A stretch of 64,000 bases of DNA from Rhodovulum marinum (GTDB lineage: Bacteria; Pseudomonadota; Alphaproteobacteria; Rhodobacterales; Rhodobacteraceae). The DNA lies in assembly GCF_004343075.1 (NCBI RefSeq), contig NZ_SLXP01000007.1, positions 1 to 64,000 of the forward strand. Reading direction: 5' to 3'. Each line of letters opens with the position of its first letter. Within the stretch, counting starts at the first letter, position 1. The position numbers were made by a program, and so were the translations under genes. Shown here piece after piece: positions 54,110-63,618 of this stretch. The notes below the pieces were generated by a model. That model was not told the DNA's origin and ran no database searches. It saw only the letters and a program-made list of their open reading frames with translations.

Positions 54110-54979
54110 ATGAGAAAACAGACCGCCATGAATCGCGACTGGATCGCCACCGCCCGGACGCTGTCCGAGGCGCTCCCTTATCTGCAGCGCTATACCGGCG
54201 CGATCGTCGTGATCAAGTTCGGCGGCCACGCCATGGGCGACGATGCCGAGATGGAGAGTTTCGCCCGCGACGTGGTGCTGATGCGGCAGGTCGGCGTGAA
54301 CCCGGTGATCGTGCATGGCGGCGGGCCGATGATCAACGAGATGCTGGCCAAGCTAGGCGTGAAGTCCGACTTCGTCAAGGGCAAGCGGGTGACCGACGCG
54401 GCCACCGTCGAGGTGGTCGAGATGGTCCTGTCGGGTCGGGTGAACAAGCGGATCGTGCAGGCGATCAACGACCAGGGCGGGCGCGCGGTGGGCCTGTCGG
54501 GCAAGGATGGCGGGTTGATGACCTGCGACCAGACCGACCCGGACCTGGGGTTCGTCGGCACGCCCGCCGAGATGGACGCCACCGTGCTGCACAGCCTGTT
54601 CGAGGCGGGCTTCATCCCCGTGGTGGCGCCCTTGGGCGCGGGCCGCAACGGCGAGACGTTCAACGTCAACGGCGACACCGCCGCGGGCGCCGTGGCCGCC
54701 GCGCTCAAGGCCGACCGGCTGCTGCTGCTGACCGACGTGGCCGGCGTCAAGGACGAGACCGGCGAGGTGGTCACCGAGCTGAGCCCCGACCATATCCGCG
54801 ACATGACCGAACGCGGCGTGATCGCCGGCGGCATGATCCCCAAGACCGAAACCGCGCTGGCCGCCATCGCGGGCGGGGTGCGCGCGGTGGTGATCCTGGA
54901 CGGGCGCGCGCCCAATGCCTGCCTGCTGGAACTGTTCACCGATCACGGTGCCGGGTCGCTGATCCGTGCGCCGCGCTGA
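54110..54979 (+). CDS. argB: Acetylglutamate kinase, ArgB
   Basis: 289 residues from the ATG at 54110; the ATG at 54128 ([12 protein letters not shown]) is an equally possible start. [13 protein letters not shown] phosphate loop, [39 protein letters not shown] and a long N-terminal helix typical of arginine-regulated enzymes. It phosphorylates N-acetylglutamate in arginine synthesis. In related genomes it is placed downstream of yidC-engB, as here, apart from the SDR gene. Confidence 0.95.
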   Translation: MRKQTAMNRDWIATARTLSEALPYLQRYTGAIVVIKFGGHAMGDDAEMESFARDVVLMRQVGVNPVIVHGGGPMINEMLAKLGVKSDFVKGKRVTDAATVEVVEMVLSGRVNKRIVQAINDQGGRAVGLSGKDGGLMTCDQTDPDLGFVGTPAEMDATVLHSLFEAGFIPVVAPLGAGRNGETFNVNGDTAAGAVAAALKADRLLLLTDVAGVKDETGEVVTELSPDHIRDMTERGVIAGGMIPKTETALAAIAGGVRAVVILDGRAPNACLLELFTDHGAGSLIRAPR

Positions 54980-55048
54980 ACGGGGTAGGCGCATGGCCAA
55001 AGCTGTGACAGGATGCCCGCACCCGACGAGCAGCATGACGGCCCGCCG

Positions 55049-55555
55049 ATGACTTTGCGCCTGATCCTGGTCCGCCACGCGAAATCCGGCTGGGACGATC
55101 CGGCGCAGGACGACCACGACCGGACGCTGAACGCCCGCGGCCGTGACGCCGCGCCCAGGATCGCCGCGTGGCTGGCCGCGCGCGGGCATATCCCCGCCGA
55201 GGTCGTCGCATCGACCGCGCGCCGGACCATCGAAACCTGGGAGCTGATGGCCCCAACCCTGGGCGAATGCACGGTCATGCGCCGCGACCCGGCGCTGTAT
55301 CACGCGCCTGCGCAGCGCATGCTGGAGGTGCTGAACAATTGTGCCGCCTCGCCCGTGCTGATGCTGGGCCACAATCCCGGCATCGGCGAATTCGCGTCCC
55401 GGCTGTTGCGCACGCCGCCTGACAATCCGCGCTTTGCCAGCTACCCGACCTGCGCCACCCTTGTCGCCGAATTCGACGCCGAGGACTGGAGCGAGGTCGG
55501 GTTCGCCAGCGGCCGGCCCGTGGATTTCGTCACGCCCAAGCAGATCGACGCCTAG
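55049..55555 (+). CDS. SixA-like histidine phosphatase
   Basis: 168 residues if the ATG at 55049 is used (start MTLRLILVRHAKSGWDD); an ATG at 55013 is also possible and adds 12 residues. The phosphohistidine motif R-H-A-K is near the N terminus and a second His is in LMLGHNPGIGEF. SixA-type enzymes remove phosphate from histidine kinases or phosphocarriers. Transcribed after argB with a 69-base gap. Convergent with the ferredoxin, with 18 bases between stops. Confidence 0.87.
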   Translation: MTLRLILVRHAKSGWDDPAQDDHDRTLNARGRDAAPRIAAWLAARGHIPAEVVASTARRTIETWELMAPTLGECTVMRRDPALYHAPAQRMLEVLNNCAASPVLMLGHNPGIGEFASRLLRTPPDNPRFASYPTCATLVAEFDAEDWSEVGFASGRPVDFVTPKQIDA

Positions 55556-55573
55556 ACCCGCCGGCCCGCGGGG

Positions 55574-55945
55574 TCAGTCGGCACCGCCCGGGTTGCCCGA
55601 GAAGGTGATCGTCACGTCCTCGTCGCGCGCGATGAACTGGCAGGCCAGCCGGTAACGCGGCGGCATGTCGTTGACCTCGGCATTCTCGATCTCTTCCTCG
55701 GTGATCTTGCCCAGTTCCTTGAGCTTGCTCTTCTCCTTGTCGGTCAGCATGATCCCCTTCTTCTGCGTCGGGTCGTCATAGCTGACCTCGATCAGGCAGG
55801 ACCCGCAATTGCCGTCGCGGCAGTCGAACGGGATCGGGATGCGGTGTTCCTCGGCGAGGGCGAGAATCGTCTTGGTATCGCCCGCGATGGCATAGACCGC
55901 CTTGTCCTTGTGCATCAGCGGCGAAGAAAATGTCACGATGGCCAT
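55574..55945 (-). CDS. 2Fe-2S ferredoxin
   Basis: 123 residues from the ATG at 55945 with an AAGGAA site. The cluster ligands are C-x5-C-x2-C in DCRDGNCGSC and the fourth Cys in RLACQF, as in plant-type 2Fe-2S ferredoxins. There is an extra region before the last Cys with TDKEKSKLKELG. It resembles Rhodobacter ferredoxins of the FdV/FdVI type. The redox partner is unknown. A long upstream extension (to 56113) is not used. Confidence 0.88.
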   Translation of the reverse strand: MAIVTFSSPLMHKDKAVYAIAGDTKTILALAEEHRIPIPFDCRDGNCGSCLIEVSYDDPTQKKGIMLTDKEKSKLKELGKITEEEIENAEVNDMPPRYRLACQFIARDEDVTITFSGNPGGAD

Positions 55946-56256
55946 GTCGCTTGTTCCTTGTCTGGCCGCCCTCCGGCAGGCGGCGGGTTTCGGTTCGAAC
56001 CGGTCGCACGTCTCCACCTGTGGGGAAGCAGCAACCGTGCCAGACGGCGCGTGGACAGCGCTTGACCGCCGGGCCGGCCCCTGTGCGGCCTCGGAGGGTG
56101 GGTTTCGTCGCAAAGGCGACAGCGCCGGGCGGTATGTGACAGGCCCGCGCTGACGCGAAAGGGGCCGGGGGCGTCAGCCCCCGGCCCCCGGTCGCCTTGG
56201 CGAAGCCAAGGCGAAACCGATCTGCCTAACCGCACCGGCGGTCGCGCCGCGCGGGG
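55946..56256. other. Intergenic region between ferredoxin and bztD
   Basis: 311 bases. It should hold the promoter of the ferredoxin gene (minus strand); no clear boxes were found. Its right end (56161-56214) is a two-hairpin element described separately. No protein gene is supported. Confidence 0.4.
56161..56214. repeat. Two-hairpin intergenic element downstream of bztD
   Basis: Hairpin 1 is GGGGCCGGGGGC / GCCCCCGGCCCC with loop GTCA (56161-56188). Hairpin 2 is TCGCCTTGGC / GCCAAGGCGA with loop GAA (56192-56214), identical in stem and loop to that at 34628-34650. The TTTTTCTT head is absent. It lies 43 bases past the bztD stop and likely ends the bzt transcript. Confidence 0.8.
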
Positions 56257-57048
56257 TCAGTGCCCCAGGATCTGGCTCAGGAACAGCTTGGTCCGCTCGG
56301 ATTGCGGGGTGTTGAAGAACGCCTCGGGTTCGTTCTGTTCGACGATCTGGCCCTGGTCCATGAAGATCACCCGGTTCGCGACCTGGCGGGCAAAGCCCAT
56401 CTCGTGGGTGACGCAGATCATGGTCATGCCCTCTTCGGCCAGCTCGATCATGGTATCGAGCACTTCCTTGATCATCTCGGGGTCCAGCGCCGAGGTGGGT
56501 TCGTCGAACAGCATGATGTTGGGCTTCATGCACAGCGACCGCGCGATCGCCACCCGCTGTTGCTGGCCGCCCGACAGCTGGCCGGGATACTTGTTGGCCT
56601 GTTCGGGGATCTTGACCTTTTCCAGAAAGTACATGGCGGTTTCCACCGCTTCCTTCTTGGGCACCTTGCGCACCCAGATCGGCGCCAGCGTGCAGTTTTC
56701 CAGGATCGTCAGGTGCGGGAACAGGTTGAAATGCTGGAACACCATCCCGACCTCGGACCGGACCTGGTCGATATGTTTCAGGTCGTTGGTCAGTTCGATC
56801 CCGTCCACCACGATGCTGCCCGACTGGTGTTCCTCCAGCCGGTTGATGCAGCGGATCAGCGTCGATTTCCCCGACCCAGACGGGCCGCAGACCACGATCC
56901 GCTCGCCCTTGTTGATCGTCAGGTTGATGTCGCGCAGCACGTGGAACGCGCCGTACCACTTGTTCATGTTGGTGATCTGGATCGCGACCTCGTCCGAGAC
57001 CGACATCCTGGAACGGTCGACTTCGCGATCGATGGCAAGTTCAGACAT
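56257..57048 (-). CDS. bztD: Glutamate/glutamine/aspartate/asparagine ABC transporter ATP-binding protein, BztD
   Basis: 263 residues: Walker [11 protein letters not shown]-loop [13 protein letters not shown], signature [13 protein letters not shown], Walker [15 protein letters not shown], switch His in VTHEMGFA. Polar amino acid uptake ATPase. A GGAGCC site precedes the ATG, 12 bases after the bztC stop. Confidence 0.95.
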   Translation of the reverse strand: MSELAIDREVDRSRMSVSDEVAIQITNMNKWYGAFHVLRDINLTINKGERIVVCGPSGSGKSTLIRCINRLEEHQSGSIVVDGIELTNDLKHIDQVRSEVGMVFQHFNLFPHLTILENCTLAPIWVRKVPKKEAVETAMYFLEKVKIPEQANKYPGQLSGGQQQRVAIARSLCMKPNIMLFDEPTSALDPEMIKEVLDTMIELAEEGMTMICVTHEMGFARQVANRVIFMDQGQIVEQNEPEAFFNTPQSERTKLFLSQILGH

Positions 57049-57060
57049 GGCAAAGGCTCC

Positions 57061-58377
57061 TCAGCGGTGCTCGGTCTGAAGCTTGCGCTCCAGATACATC
57101 GAGTAGCGGGACATGGAGAAACAGAAGACGAAGAACATGAAGGCGATGAAGCCGTACAGTTCCCAGACGATGCCGTTCCATTCGGCGTTTGCGCGGATCG
57201 AGTTCGAGAAGCCCAGCGGATCCAGAAGCCCGATGATCGAGACCAGCGTGGTGTCCTTGAACACCCCGATGAAGGTCGAGACGATGCCGGGGATCGAGAT
57301 TTTCAGGGCTTGCGGCATGATGATCAGCCGCTGCGCCTTCCAGTAGTCGAGGCCGAGGGCATCGGCCGCCTCGTACTGGCCCTTGGGCAGGGCGGCCAGC
57401 CCGCCCCGGATCACCTCGGCCATGTAGGCCGAGGCGAACAGCGTGACCATGATGATCACCCGCAGGATGATGTCGAAATCGGTGCCCGGCGGCATGAAGT
57501 AGTTCAGCAGAAGCGAGGCCACGAACAGCAGGGTAATCAGCGGCACGCCCCGGATCAGTTCGATGAATCCGGTGCAGATCGCCTTGATGATGAGCAGGTT
57601 CGATTGCCGGCCCAGCGCCAGCAGCACCCCGATCGGCAGCGAACAGGCGATCGCCACGACCCCGATGGTGATCGACAGCATGAAGCCGCCGAAATTGCGG
57701 CTGTCCACCGCCTCGATCCCCAGCGGCAGGACCGACTGCATCAGCCCCGCCCAGCCCGAGGCCAGCAAGAGCCACCACAGCACCGGCACCAGCCCCGCCG
57801 CGATGGCGCCCAGCAGCGCCCCCGCGACCGACGCCACCACGCGGAACGCCACATAGCCCAGCACGAAGCCCAGCGCGACAGCCACCGGCACCCAGGCCGA
57901 ACCGCCCCACAGCAGCCACGGCACCAGGAAAGGGGCCGCAACCGACAGCCACAGCATCTTGCGCGGCAATGCCGTGAACAGCACCGGGCCCAGCGCGGCC
58001 AGGGTCAGCGCAAAGGCCAGGATCGGACGCCAGTACAGTTCCGAGGGGTAGAAGCCGAAGATCAGCTGCAGATAGCGTTCGCGGATCACCGCCCAGCAGG
58101 CCCCCTCGGCATGGGGGCCATAGGCGGCGTCGATCTGCGCGCGGCACTCGTTCAGCGAGTTCGCGGTCCAGCTGGACTGGAACACCCAGGGCAGGATCGC
58201 GGCCAGCACCTGGTAGATGAACGCCACGGACAGAAGGGTCAGGATGGCGTTGAACCAGTTGGAGAACAGGTTCGCCCGCATCCATCCCAGCACCCCGACC
58301 GAGGTGGCCGGCGGCGCCTGTTCGGGCAGCATGGTGTCGCGCACATAGGCGGCGGTATGGGCATGGGTTCCGCTCAT
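57061..58377 (-). CDS. bztC: Amino acid ABC transporter permease, BztC
   Basis: 438 residues with 8 or more helices. The N-terminal domain has extra segments with a large loop, and the C-terminal part has the EAA motif region (AALPKGQYEAADALGLDYWKAQRLIIMPQALKISIPG) that meets BztD. The double-length permease is typical of Bzt. One base separates it from the bztB stop (TAA). Confidence 0.93.
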   Translation of the reverse strand: MSGTHAHTAAYVRDTMLPEQAPPATSVGVLGWMRANLFSNWFNAILTLLSVAFIYQVLAAILPWVFQSSWTANSLNECRAQIDAAYGPHAEGACWAVIRERYLQLIFGFYPSELYWRPILAFALTLAALGPVLFTALPRKMLWLSVAAPFLVPWLLWGGSAWVPVAVALGFVLGYVAFRVVASVAGALLGAIAAGLVPVLWWLLLASGWAGLMQSVLPLGIEAVDSRNFGGFMLSITIGVVAIACSLPIGVLLALGRQSNLLIIKAICTGFIELIRGVPLITLLFVASLLLNYFMPPGTDFDIILRVIIMVTLFASAYMAEVIRGGLAALPKGQYEAADALGLDYWKAQRLIIMPQALKISIPGIVSTFIGVFKDTTLVSIIGLLDPLGFSNSIRANAEWNGIVWELYGFIAFMFFVFCFSMSRYSMYLERKLQTEHR

Positions 58378-58378
58378 C

Positions 58379-59800
58379 TTACCGCTCCACCAGTTTGACG
58401 CGGTTGTTGTACCAGTTCATCACCACCGAGATCAGCAGCGAGATGACCAGGTAGCACAACATCAACAGCAGCACGCATTCCAGTTCGCGCCCGGTCTGGT
58501 TCATGGTGATCCCGCCCAGCGTGCCGGTGATGTCCATGTAGCCGACCGCGATCGCCAGCGAGCTGTTCTTGGTCAGGTTCAGGTATTGCGAGATCAGCGG
58601 CGGGATGATGACCCGCAGCGCCTGCGGCAGGATCACCAGCGACATGATGCGGTTGGGCCGCAGGCCCAGCGCCGCGGCGGCCTCGGTCTGGCCCTTGGAA
58701 ATCGCCAGGATGCCGCCGCGCACGATTTCCGCGATGAAGGCCGCGGTATAGAAGGACAGGGCCAGCCACAGCGCGATCAGCGAGTTGCGCATGTGGATGC
58801 CGCCGTCGAAGTTGAACCCGGTCAGTTCCGGCCGTTCCAGCCGCACGCCCAGCGCCATAAGCACCATGATGACCGGCACGAAGACGACCGCCAGTTGCAC
58901 CCAGATCGTGCGCGGGCGCAGGCCGGTCGCCTCTTGCTTGCGGTCGGCCCAGCGGCCGATGGCCCGCGCGCCCAGCAAAGAGCCGCCGAACACGCCGAGG
59001 ATCACCAGCCAGTCCAGCGCCGACGAGGCGGGCTGCGCGCCGGTGGGGGCGGCGCCGGACTGCCCCTGCGGCGCCTGGCCGGGGGCCGCGGCACCGGGTG
59101 CCGCGCTGCCGCCGCCGGTCGCGATCCGGCTGCTGCCGCCGGTCATGCCGACCACGCCGGTCGGCGGGGCGGGGCTGACCGGGGCCGCCTCGGGCGCGGG
59201 CGCCTCGGGGTTGCCGCCCAGCGAGCGGTCGAAGACCGGCTTGGGGATATAGAAGCCGCGATTGGTCAGCGCGACGCTGTCGGCGAACAGCATGCTGGCC
59301 TGGGGCGTGTCGCCGCGGAAATCCCGCGGGGCGGGCAGGCTTTCGATCAGGATCGCCATGGCGAAGACGATCCACAACAGAACCGGCACGTTGCGGAACA
59401 TCTCGACATAGACGGTCATGATCCGCCCGACGAGCCAGTTCCTGGACAACCGCAGCACGCCCACCAGAACGCCCACCACGGTGGCCAGCACACAGCCCAG
59501 CACCGCCACCAGAAGCGTGTTCAACAGCCCCACGACCGACGCCCGCAGGTGGCTGTCCTGGTTGTCGTAGGGGATCAGCGTCTGGTTGATGTCATACTGG
59601 GCAGGCCCCGACAGGAAGCCGAAATTGATCGGCTTGCCCAGCGCCGCGAGGTTCTGCGCGGTGTTGGAGATCAGCCACGCGGCCAGCAACATGAAGGCGA
59701 TCAGGGCGACGACCTGGATGGTCAGCGACCGGTATCGCGTATCGTAGATCAGCATGCCGAGTCGGAACGAGTCCTTCGGCGGATCCGTCATCGTCGTCAT
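58379..59800 (-). CDS. bztB: Amino acid ABC transporter permease, BztB, with low-complexity insert
   Basis: 473 residues. Helices in the N-terminal part and the C-terminal EAA motif region (GGILAISKGQTEAAAALGLRPNRIMSLVILPQALRV). Residues about 196-260 are a Pro/Ala/Gly/Ser stretch (PEAPAPEAAPVSPAPPTG...) in a loop, which makes the protein longer than the roughly 400 residues I recall for Rhodobacter BztB. The start is M1 at 59800 (M4 possible). Confidence 0.92.
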   Translation of the reverse strand: MTTMTDPPKDSFRLGMLIYDTRYRSLTIQVVALIAFMLLAAWLISNTAQNLAALGKPINFGFLSGPAQYDINQTLIPYDNQDSHLRASVVGLLNTLLVAVLGCVLATVVGVLVGVLRLSRNWLVGRIMTVYVEMFRNVPVLLWIVFAMAILIESLPAPRDFRGDTPQASMLFADSVALTNRGFYIPKPVFDRSLGGNPEAPAPEAAPVSPAPPTGVVGMTGGSSRIATGGGSAAPGAAAPGQAPQGQSGAAPTGAQPASSALDWLVILGVFGGSLLGARAIGRWADRKQEATGLRPRTIWVQLAVVFVPVIMVLMALGVRLERPELTGFNFDGGIHMRNSLIALWLALSFYTAAFIAEIVRGGILAISKGQTEAAAALGLRPNRIMSLVILPQALRVIIPPLISQYLNLTKNSSLAIAVGYMDITGTLGGITMNQTGRELECVLLLMLCYLVISLLISVVMNWYNNRVKLVER

Positions 59801-59904
59801 GGCGGGCGCTCCCTGTAGCTCCCTCCCGGTAACAGCTTTCAGGTGCGCGCCGGATATCGGCGCGCCCTGTCCGGGGCCGGTTTTTCTTGTCTTGCCAGAT
59901 AGGC

Positions 59905-59932
59905 GAAGGGCGCGGGATGTCCCGCGCCCTTC
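59905..59932 (-). other. Intercistronic hairpin between bztA and bztB
   Basis: A perfect 12-base stem GAAGGGCGCGGG / CCCGCGCCCTTC with loop ATGT, 12 bases after the bztA stop. No U run follows on the minus strand, so it is more likely an mRNA-stabilising or partial-termination hairpin that keeps binding protein in excess over the permease (common between periplasmic binding protein and permease genes). Confidence 0.75.
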
Positions 59933-59944
59933 GATCCGTTTTCC

Positions 59945-60964
59945 TTACCGGAAGGGCGGCGCGTACATCAGGCCGCCATCGGTCCACTGCGCGTTCAGAC
60001 CGCGCGCCAGGCCGATCGGGGTGTTCTCGCCGATGTGCTTTTCGAACAGTTCGCCATAGTTGCCGCCGGCCTTGATCGCCTTGACGGCCCAGTCGGCGGG
60101 CAGGCCCAGCATCTCGCCCAGGTTGCCCTCGGTGCCGAGCAGGCGGTTGATCTCGGGGTTCGAGGTCGGGTTGGCCGCCAGTTCGTCGATATTGGCCGAG
60201 GTCACGCCGTATTCTTCGGCGGCGATCAGCGCGTTCAGCGTCCAGCGCACGATATCGGCCCACTCGTCGTCGCCATGGCGCACCAGCGGCCCCAGCGGTT
60301 CCTTCGAGATGATCTCGGGCAGGATGACATGCGCGGTCGGATCCTCGAAGGTGGCGCGGGTCGCGGCCAGGCCCGAAGCGTCGGTGGTGTAGGCGTCGCA
60401 GGCACCGGCCAGGTACTGCTGCTGCGCCTCGGCGTTGGTTTCGATCGGTACCGGTTCATAGCTGATGTTGTTCACGCGGAAGAAATCCGCGAGGTTCAGC
60501 TCGGTCGTGGTGCCGGTCTGGATGCAGACGGTCGCGCCGTCCAGTTCCTTGGCCGAGCTGACACCCAGCGATTTCGGCACCATGAAGCCCTGACCGTCAT
60601 AATAGTTCACGCCGATGAAGGTGAACTTGAGGTCCACGTCGCGCGAGAAGGTCCAGGTGGTGTTGCGCGCCAGCACGTCGATTTCACCCGAGGCGAGCGC
60701 GGTAAAACGCGTCTTGCCCGTGGTCGGCACGAATTCCACGGCCGACTGGTCGCCAAGCACGGCCGCCGCCACCGCACGGCACACCGCGACGTCGAAGCCC
60801 TGCCAATCGCCATTCGCATCCGGCGCGGCGAACCCGACGAGACCGGTATTCGTGCCGCAGTTCAGCTTGCCGCGTGCCTTGACGTCGTCCAGCGTCGCCG
60901 CGGCCGCCCCGCCGGCAACAAGGCTGGCGACGGTCAGCGCGCCAAGAATAACGGATTTCTTCAT
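59945..60964 (-). CDS. bztA: Amino acid ABC transporter binding protein, BztA
   Basis: 339 residues from the ATG at 60964 with GAAGAGG upstream. Signal peptide 1-22 (VASLVAGGAAAA); DDVKARGKLNCGTNTGLVGFAAPDANGDWQGFDVAVCRA, IDVLARNTTWTFSRD, and CIQTGTTTELNLADFF. Family 3 binding protein for glutamate, glutamine, aspartate and asparagine. First gene of bztABCD; a 225-base upstream region (60965-61189) holds the promoter. Confidence 0.95.
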   Translation of the reverse strand: MKKSVILGALTVASLVAGGAAAATLDDVKARGKLNCGTNTGLVGFAAPDANGDWQGFDVAVCRAVAAAVLGDQSAVEFVPTTGKTRFTALASGEIDVLARNTTWTFSRDVDLKFTFIGVNYYDGQGFMVPKSLGVSSAKELDGATVCIQTGTTTELNLADFFRVNNISYEPVPIETNAEAQQQYLAGACDAYTTDASGLAATRATFEDPTAHVILPEIISKEPLGPLVRHGDDEWADIVRWTLNALIAAEEYGVTSANIDELAANPTSNPEINRLLGTEGNLGEMLGLPADWAVKAIKAGGNYGELFEKHIGENTPIGLARGLNAQWTDGGLMYAPPFR

Positions 60965-61189
60965 GTTTACCTCTTCCTGAGTTCTCCGCCGCTCTGGCGG
61001 CATTTTTATTCAACCCCGGCAGGGCGGGGGTCTCGCATGAGAGAACGACCCCCCTCAGCGCCGCAAGTTTGGGCAAATTCCCGCCAAGAGGTCAAGGGCG
61101 CACTGCCGCCGATGTCCCCACGAAAACCCACATTTCGCCGCAGTTTCACGATGCACAGAAAATAAGCGGGACGGCCCGGAGGCCGGGCA

Positions 61190-61909
61190 TCAATCGGATG
61201 CGCGGGCCAGATCCAGGAATCGCCGCGCCTGCAGAAAGTCGCCCCGCTTGGCCGCCACGATCCCGGCGGCCTCGTCGTCGACGCCCCATTGTTCCTCTTG
61301 CCAGGTCTCGTCGATCCGCGAGATTTCCCACAGCCGTTCCACCGGGGCGACCGCGTCCTCCGTCGCCGCCAGCCCGATCACCAGCGACCCCGACAGCGCC
61401 ACCAGGTCATGCAGCGCGGTCAGCGCGAACGCATCCAGCCCGGTCACGCGGGCGCGCAGCGCAGCCAGGCTCGCCTCGGGCTGGGCACAGGGGATCACGC
61501 CCGCGGTGGGCACCAGCGGCGCGCCCAGCGCGTCGCGCGCCCAGTCCAGCAGCGGGTCCCAGGCAGCCGCCTGCCGGGCGACCAGTTCCGCGGGGCTGTC
61601 CGCCCGGTGGCACAACAGGTCGCTTTCGCCATAGGCCGCGATCAGCGCGGCCACCTCTTCATGCTGGGCGCGAACCTTGTCGATGGCGGCATTGGCCGCA
61701 CGGGTCACGGGCATGGTGCGCGGCTGAACCTCGCGCTCCTGCGCGTCCCACTCGGCGGCGATCGCCGCGGCCATGGCCCGGGTCGGCACCACCAGCGCGG
61801 CCTTGGCCGGCGTGCGCACCGCCCGGCCGTCCAGCAGCACGGTGAAACCGTCCTCGGCCTCGCCCATCTCGGCCAGCGTCCAGAACCGTTTCAGCGCCCA
61901 TTCCGCCAT
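61190..61909 (-). CDS. ATP12-family F1-ATPase assembly chaperone
   Basis: 239 residues with the ATP12 signatures: MAEWALKRFWTLAE, FTVLLDGRAVRTPAKAALVVPT, AAEWDAQEREVQPRTMPVTRAANAAID and AYGESDLLCHRADSP, QAAAWDPLLDW. ATP12 binds the F1 alpha subunit during assembly and is characteristic of alphaproteobacteria and mitochondria. 3 bases after the HAD gene stop. Confidence 0.9.
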   Translation of the reverse strand: MAEWALKRFWTLAEMGEAEDGFTVLLDGRAVRTPAKAALVVPTRAMAAAIAAEWDAQEREVQPRTMPVTRAANAAIDKVRAQHEEVAALIAAYGESDLLCHRADSPAELVARQAAAWDPLLDWARDALGAPLVPTAGVIPCAQPEASLAALRARVTGLDAFALTALHDLVALSGSLVIGLAATEDAVAPVERLWEISRIDETWQEEQWGVDDEAAGIVAAKRGDFLQARRFLDLARASD

Positions 61910-61912
61910 GTC

Positions 61913-62578
61913 TTACCTGTCCCAGAACCGGGCAAGCGCCGCGGGCAGCGCGTCGAACCCGTCGATCACCGCATCCGCCGCCGCCAGCCGCGCCCGCGGG
62001 TGAAAGCCCCAGCTGACCCCCAACGTGCGCACGCCCGCCGCGCGCCCCATCTCGATGTCGAATTCCGTGTCGCCGATCATCACCGCGCGGTCCGGCGCGA
62101 CCCCGGTCTCCTCCAGCGCCGCCAGCACCATCGCCGGGTGCGGCTTGGACGGGTGGTTGTCCGAGACCTGCGTGGTCACGAAATGATGGCCCAGCCCGTG
62201 CGCCTCGAGCAGGTGATCCAGACCCCGCCGCGACTTGCCCGTGGCGATGCCCAGCAGGTTGGTCTCGACCGCGGCCAGCGCCTCGACCGCGTCGCGCGCG
62301 CCCGGGTAAAGCGGCGAGGCGGCATTGCCGACCCTCAGCGCGAAGAACCGCTCGCGGTAGCGATCCACCATGCGCGCGCGGGTCGGTTCGGGCAGGTCCG
62401 GGGCCAGCTGCGCCAGCCCCACCGGCAACGACAGGCCCACCACGCCCAGGATATCTGCCAAGGGCGGCACGGGCAGCCCCTCGCCCTCGAAGGCGGCGGC
62501 CATCGCCGCGGCGATATGCGACTGGCTGTCGACCAGCGTGCCATCCACGTCGAAGATCACCAGCCTGAGGTCGGTCAT
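61913..62578 (-). CDS. HAD-superfamily hydrolase (phosphoglycolate phosphatase-like)
   Basis: 221 residues from the ATG at 62578, overlapping the rluC stop by 4 bases. Motif I DVDGTLVDS, motif II Thr/Ser in GIATGKSRRGLD, Lys in KPHP and GDTEFDIEM (motif IV). A cap domain lies at about 15-85. Phosphoglycolate phosphatase activity would suit a RuBisCO-containing host, but the gene is in an rRNA-modification operon and the substrate is not certain. Confidence 0.88.
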   Translation of the reverse strand: MTDLRLVIFDVDGTLVDSQSHIAAAMAAAFEGEGLPVPPLADILGVVGLSLPVGLAQLAPDLPEPTRARMVDRYRERFFALRVGNAASPLYPGARDAVEALAAVETNLLGIATGKSRRGLDHLLEAHGLGHHFVTTQVSDNHPSKPHPAMVLAALEETGVAPDRAVMIGDTEFDIEMGRAAGVRTLGVSWGFHPRARLAAADAVIDGFDALPAALARFWDR

Positions 62579-63618
62579 TCGAGATCCTCGAACGGGTCGG
62601 CGGGCACATCGGCCTCGGCCCATCCCAGCATGTCCCAGGTGCGGCGCATGTGTTCGGGCAGCGGCGCGGTGATCGCCAGCGCGCGCCCCGTCACCGGGTG
62701 AACCAACCGCACCGACCGCGCGTGCAGGTGCAGCTTGCGGCTGATCTCGCCGCCCAGCTGCGCGCCCCAGCCCTCGCCCTCGTTGACCTGGCCCGAACCG
62801 CCATACTTGCCATCCCCCACGATCGGGTGGCCGATCTCGGCCATGTGCGCGCGCAGCTGGTGGGTGCGGCCCGTGACGGGCACCAGCGCGCACCACGACA
62901 CCCGCTTGCCCAGCGAGGACAAGACCGCGTAATCGGTGACCGCCCGCTTGGCCCCGGGGGTGCCATCCACCGCATCGGGCAGGATGCAGTGCATCTTCTC
63001 GCCCTCGCCGCCCTTGCCATGGCCCGGCGCCTTGACCAGCCCGTAACGGATCGTGCCCATCGCCGGGCTGGGCGTGCCTGCCACCGCCGCCCAGTAGATC
63101 TTGCGCGTCTCGCGCGCCCGGAACGCCGCGGTCAGCGCCTTGGCCATGGCGCGGGTGCGCGCCAGCAGCAATACGCCCGAGGTGTCGCGGTCCAGCCGAT
63201 GCACCAGCCGCGGCTTGTCCTCGGCCCCGAAGCGGAGCGCCTCGGCCAGCCCGTCCACGTGGCGGCTCTGCCCGCTGCCGCCCTGCACCGGCAGGCCGGG
63301 CGGCTTGTTCAGCGCGAGGATGTGGTCGTCGCGATAGATCACGCAGCCGCGGATCATCGCGGCATCGGCCTCGCTGACCGCGGGGCGCGGCGCGGCCGGC
63401 GCGGCACCGGGCTCGGGCAGCGGCGGAATGCGCACCTGCTGGCCCTCGTCCAGCCGGGTCGCGGGCTTGACCCGGCCACCATCCACCCGGATCTCGCCCT
63501 TGCGGCACATCTTCTCGATCCGGCCCTGGGAGACGTGCGGGAACCGCCGGCGGAACCAGCGGTCCAGCCGCTGGTCGCCCTCGCCCGCGGCGACGGTCAG
63601 GGTCTGCACCCCGCTCAT
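62575..63618 (-). CDS. 23S rRNA pseudouridine synthase, RluC/RluD family
   Basis: 347 residues. N-terminal S4 domain (LDRWFRRRFPHVSQGRIEKMCRKGEIRVDGGRV) and catalytic domain with HRLDRDTSGVLLLAR (Asp is the nucleophile), GRTHQLRAHMAEIGHPIVGDGKYG. Closest to RluC. Overlaps crcB by 4 bases and the HAD gene by 4. Confidence 0.9.
   Translation of the reverse strand: MSGVQTLTVAAGEGDQRLDRWFRRRFPHVSQGRIEKMCRKGEIRVDGGRVKPATRLDEGQQVRIPPLPEPGAAPAAPRPAVSEADAAMIRGCVIYRDDHILALNKPPGLPVQGGSGQSRHVDGLAEALRFGAEDKPRLVHRLDRDTSGVLLLARTRAMAKALTAAFRARETRKIYWAAVAGTPSPAMGTIRYGLVKAPGHGKGGEGEKMHCILPDAVDGTPGAKRAVTDYAVLSSLGKRVSWCALVPVTGRTHQLRAHMAEIGHPIVGDGKYGGSGQVNEGEGWGAQLGGEISRKLHLHARSVRLVHPVTGRALAITAPLPEHMRRTWDMLGWAEADVPADPFEDLE

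Noticed and set aside
55946-56160. Upstream extension of the ferredoxin and overlapping plus-strand frames
   Set aside because: No conserved residues before MAIVTFSSP and no ribosome sites; treated as promoter region.
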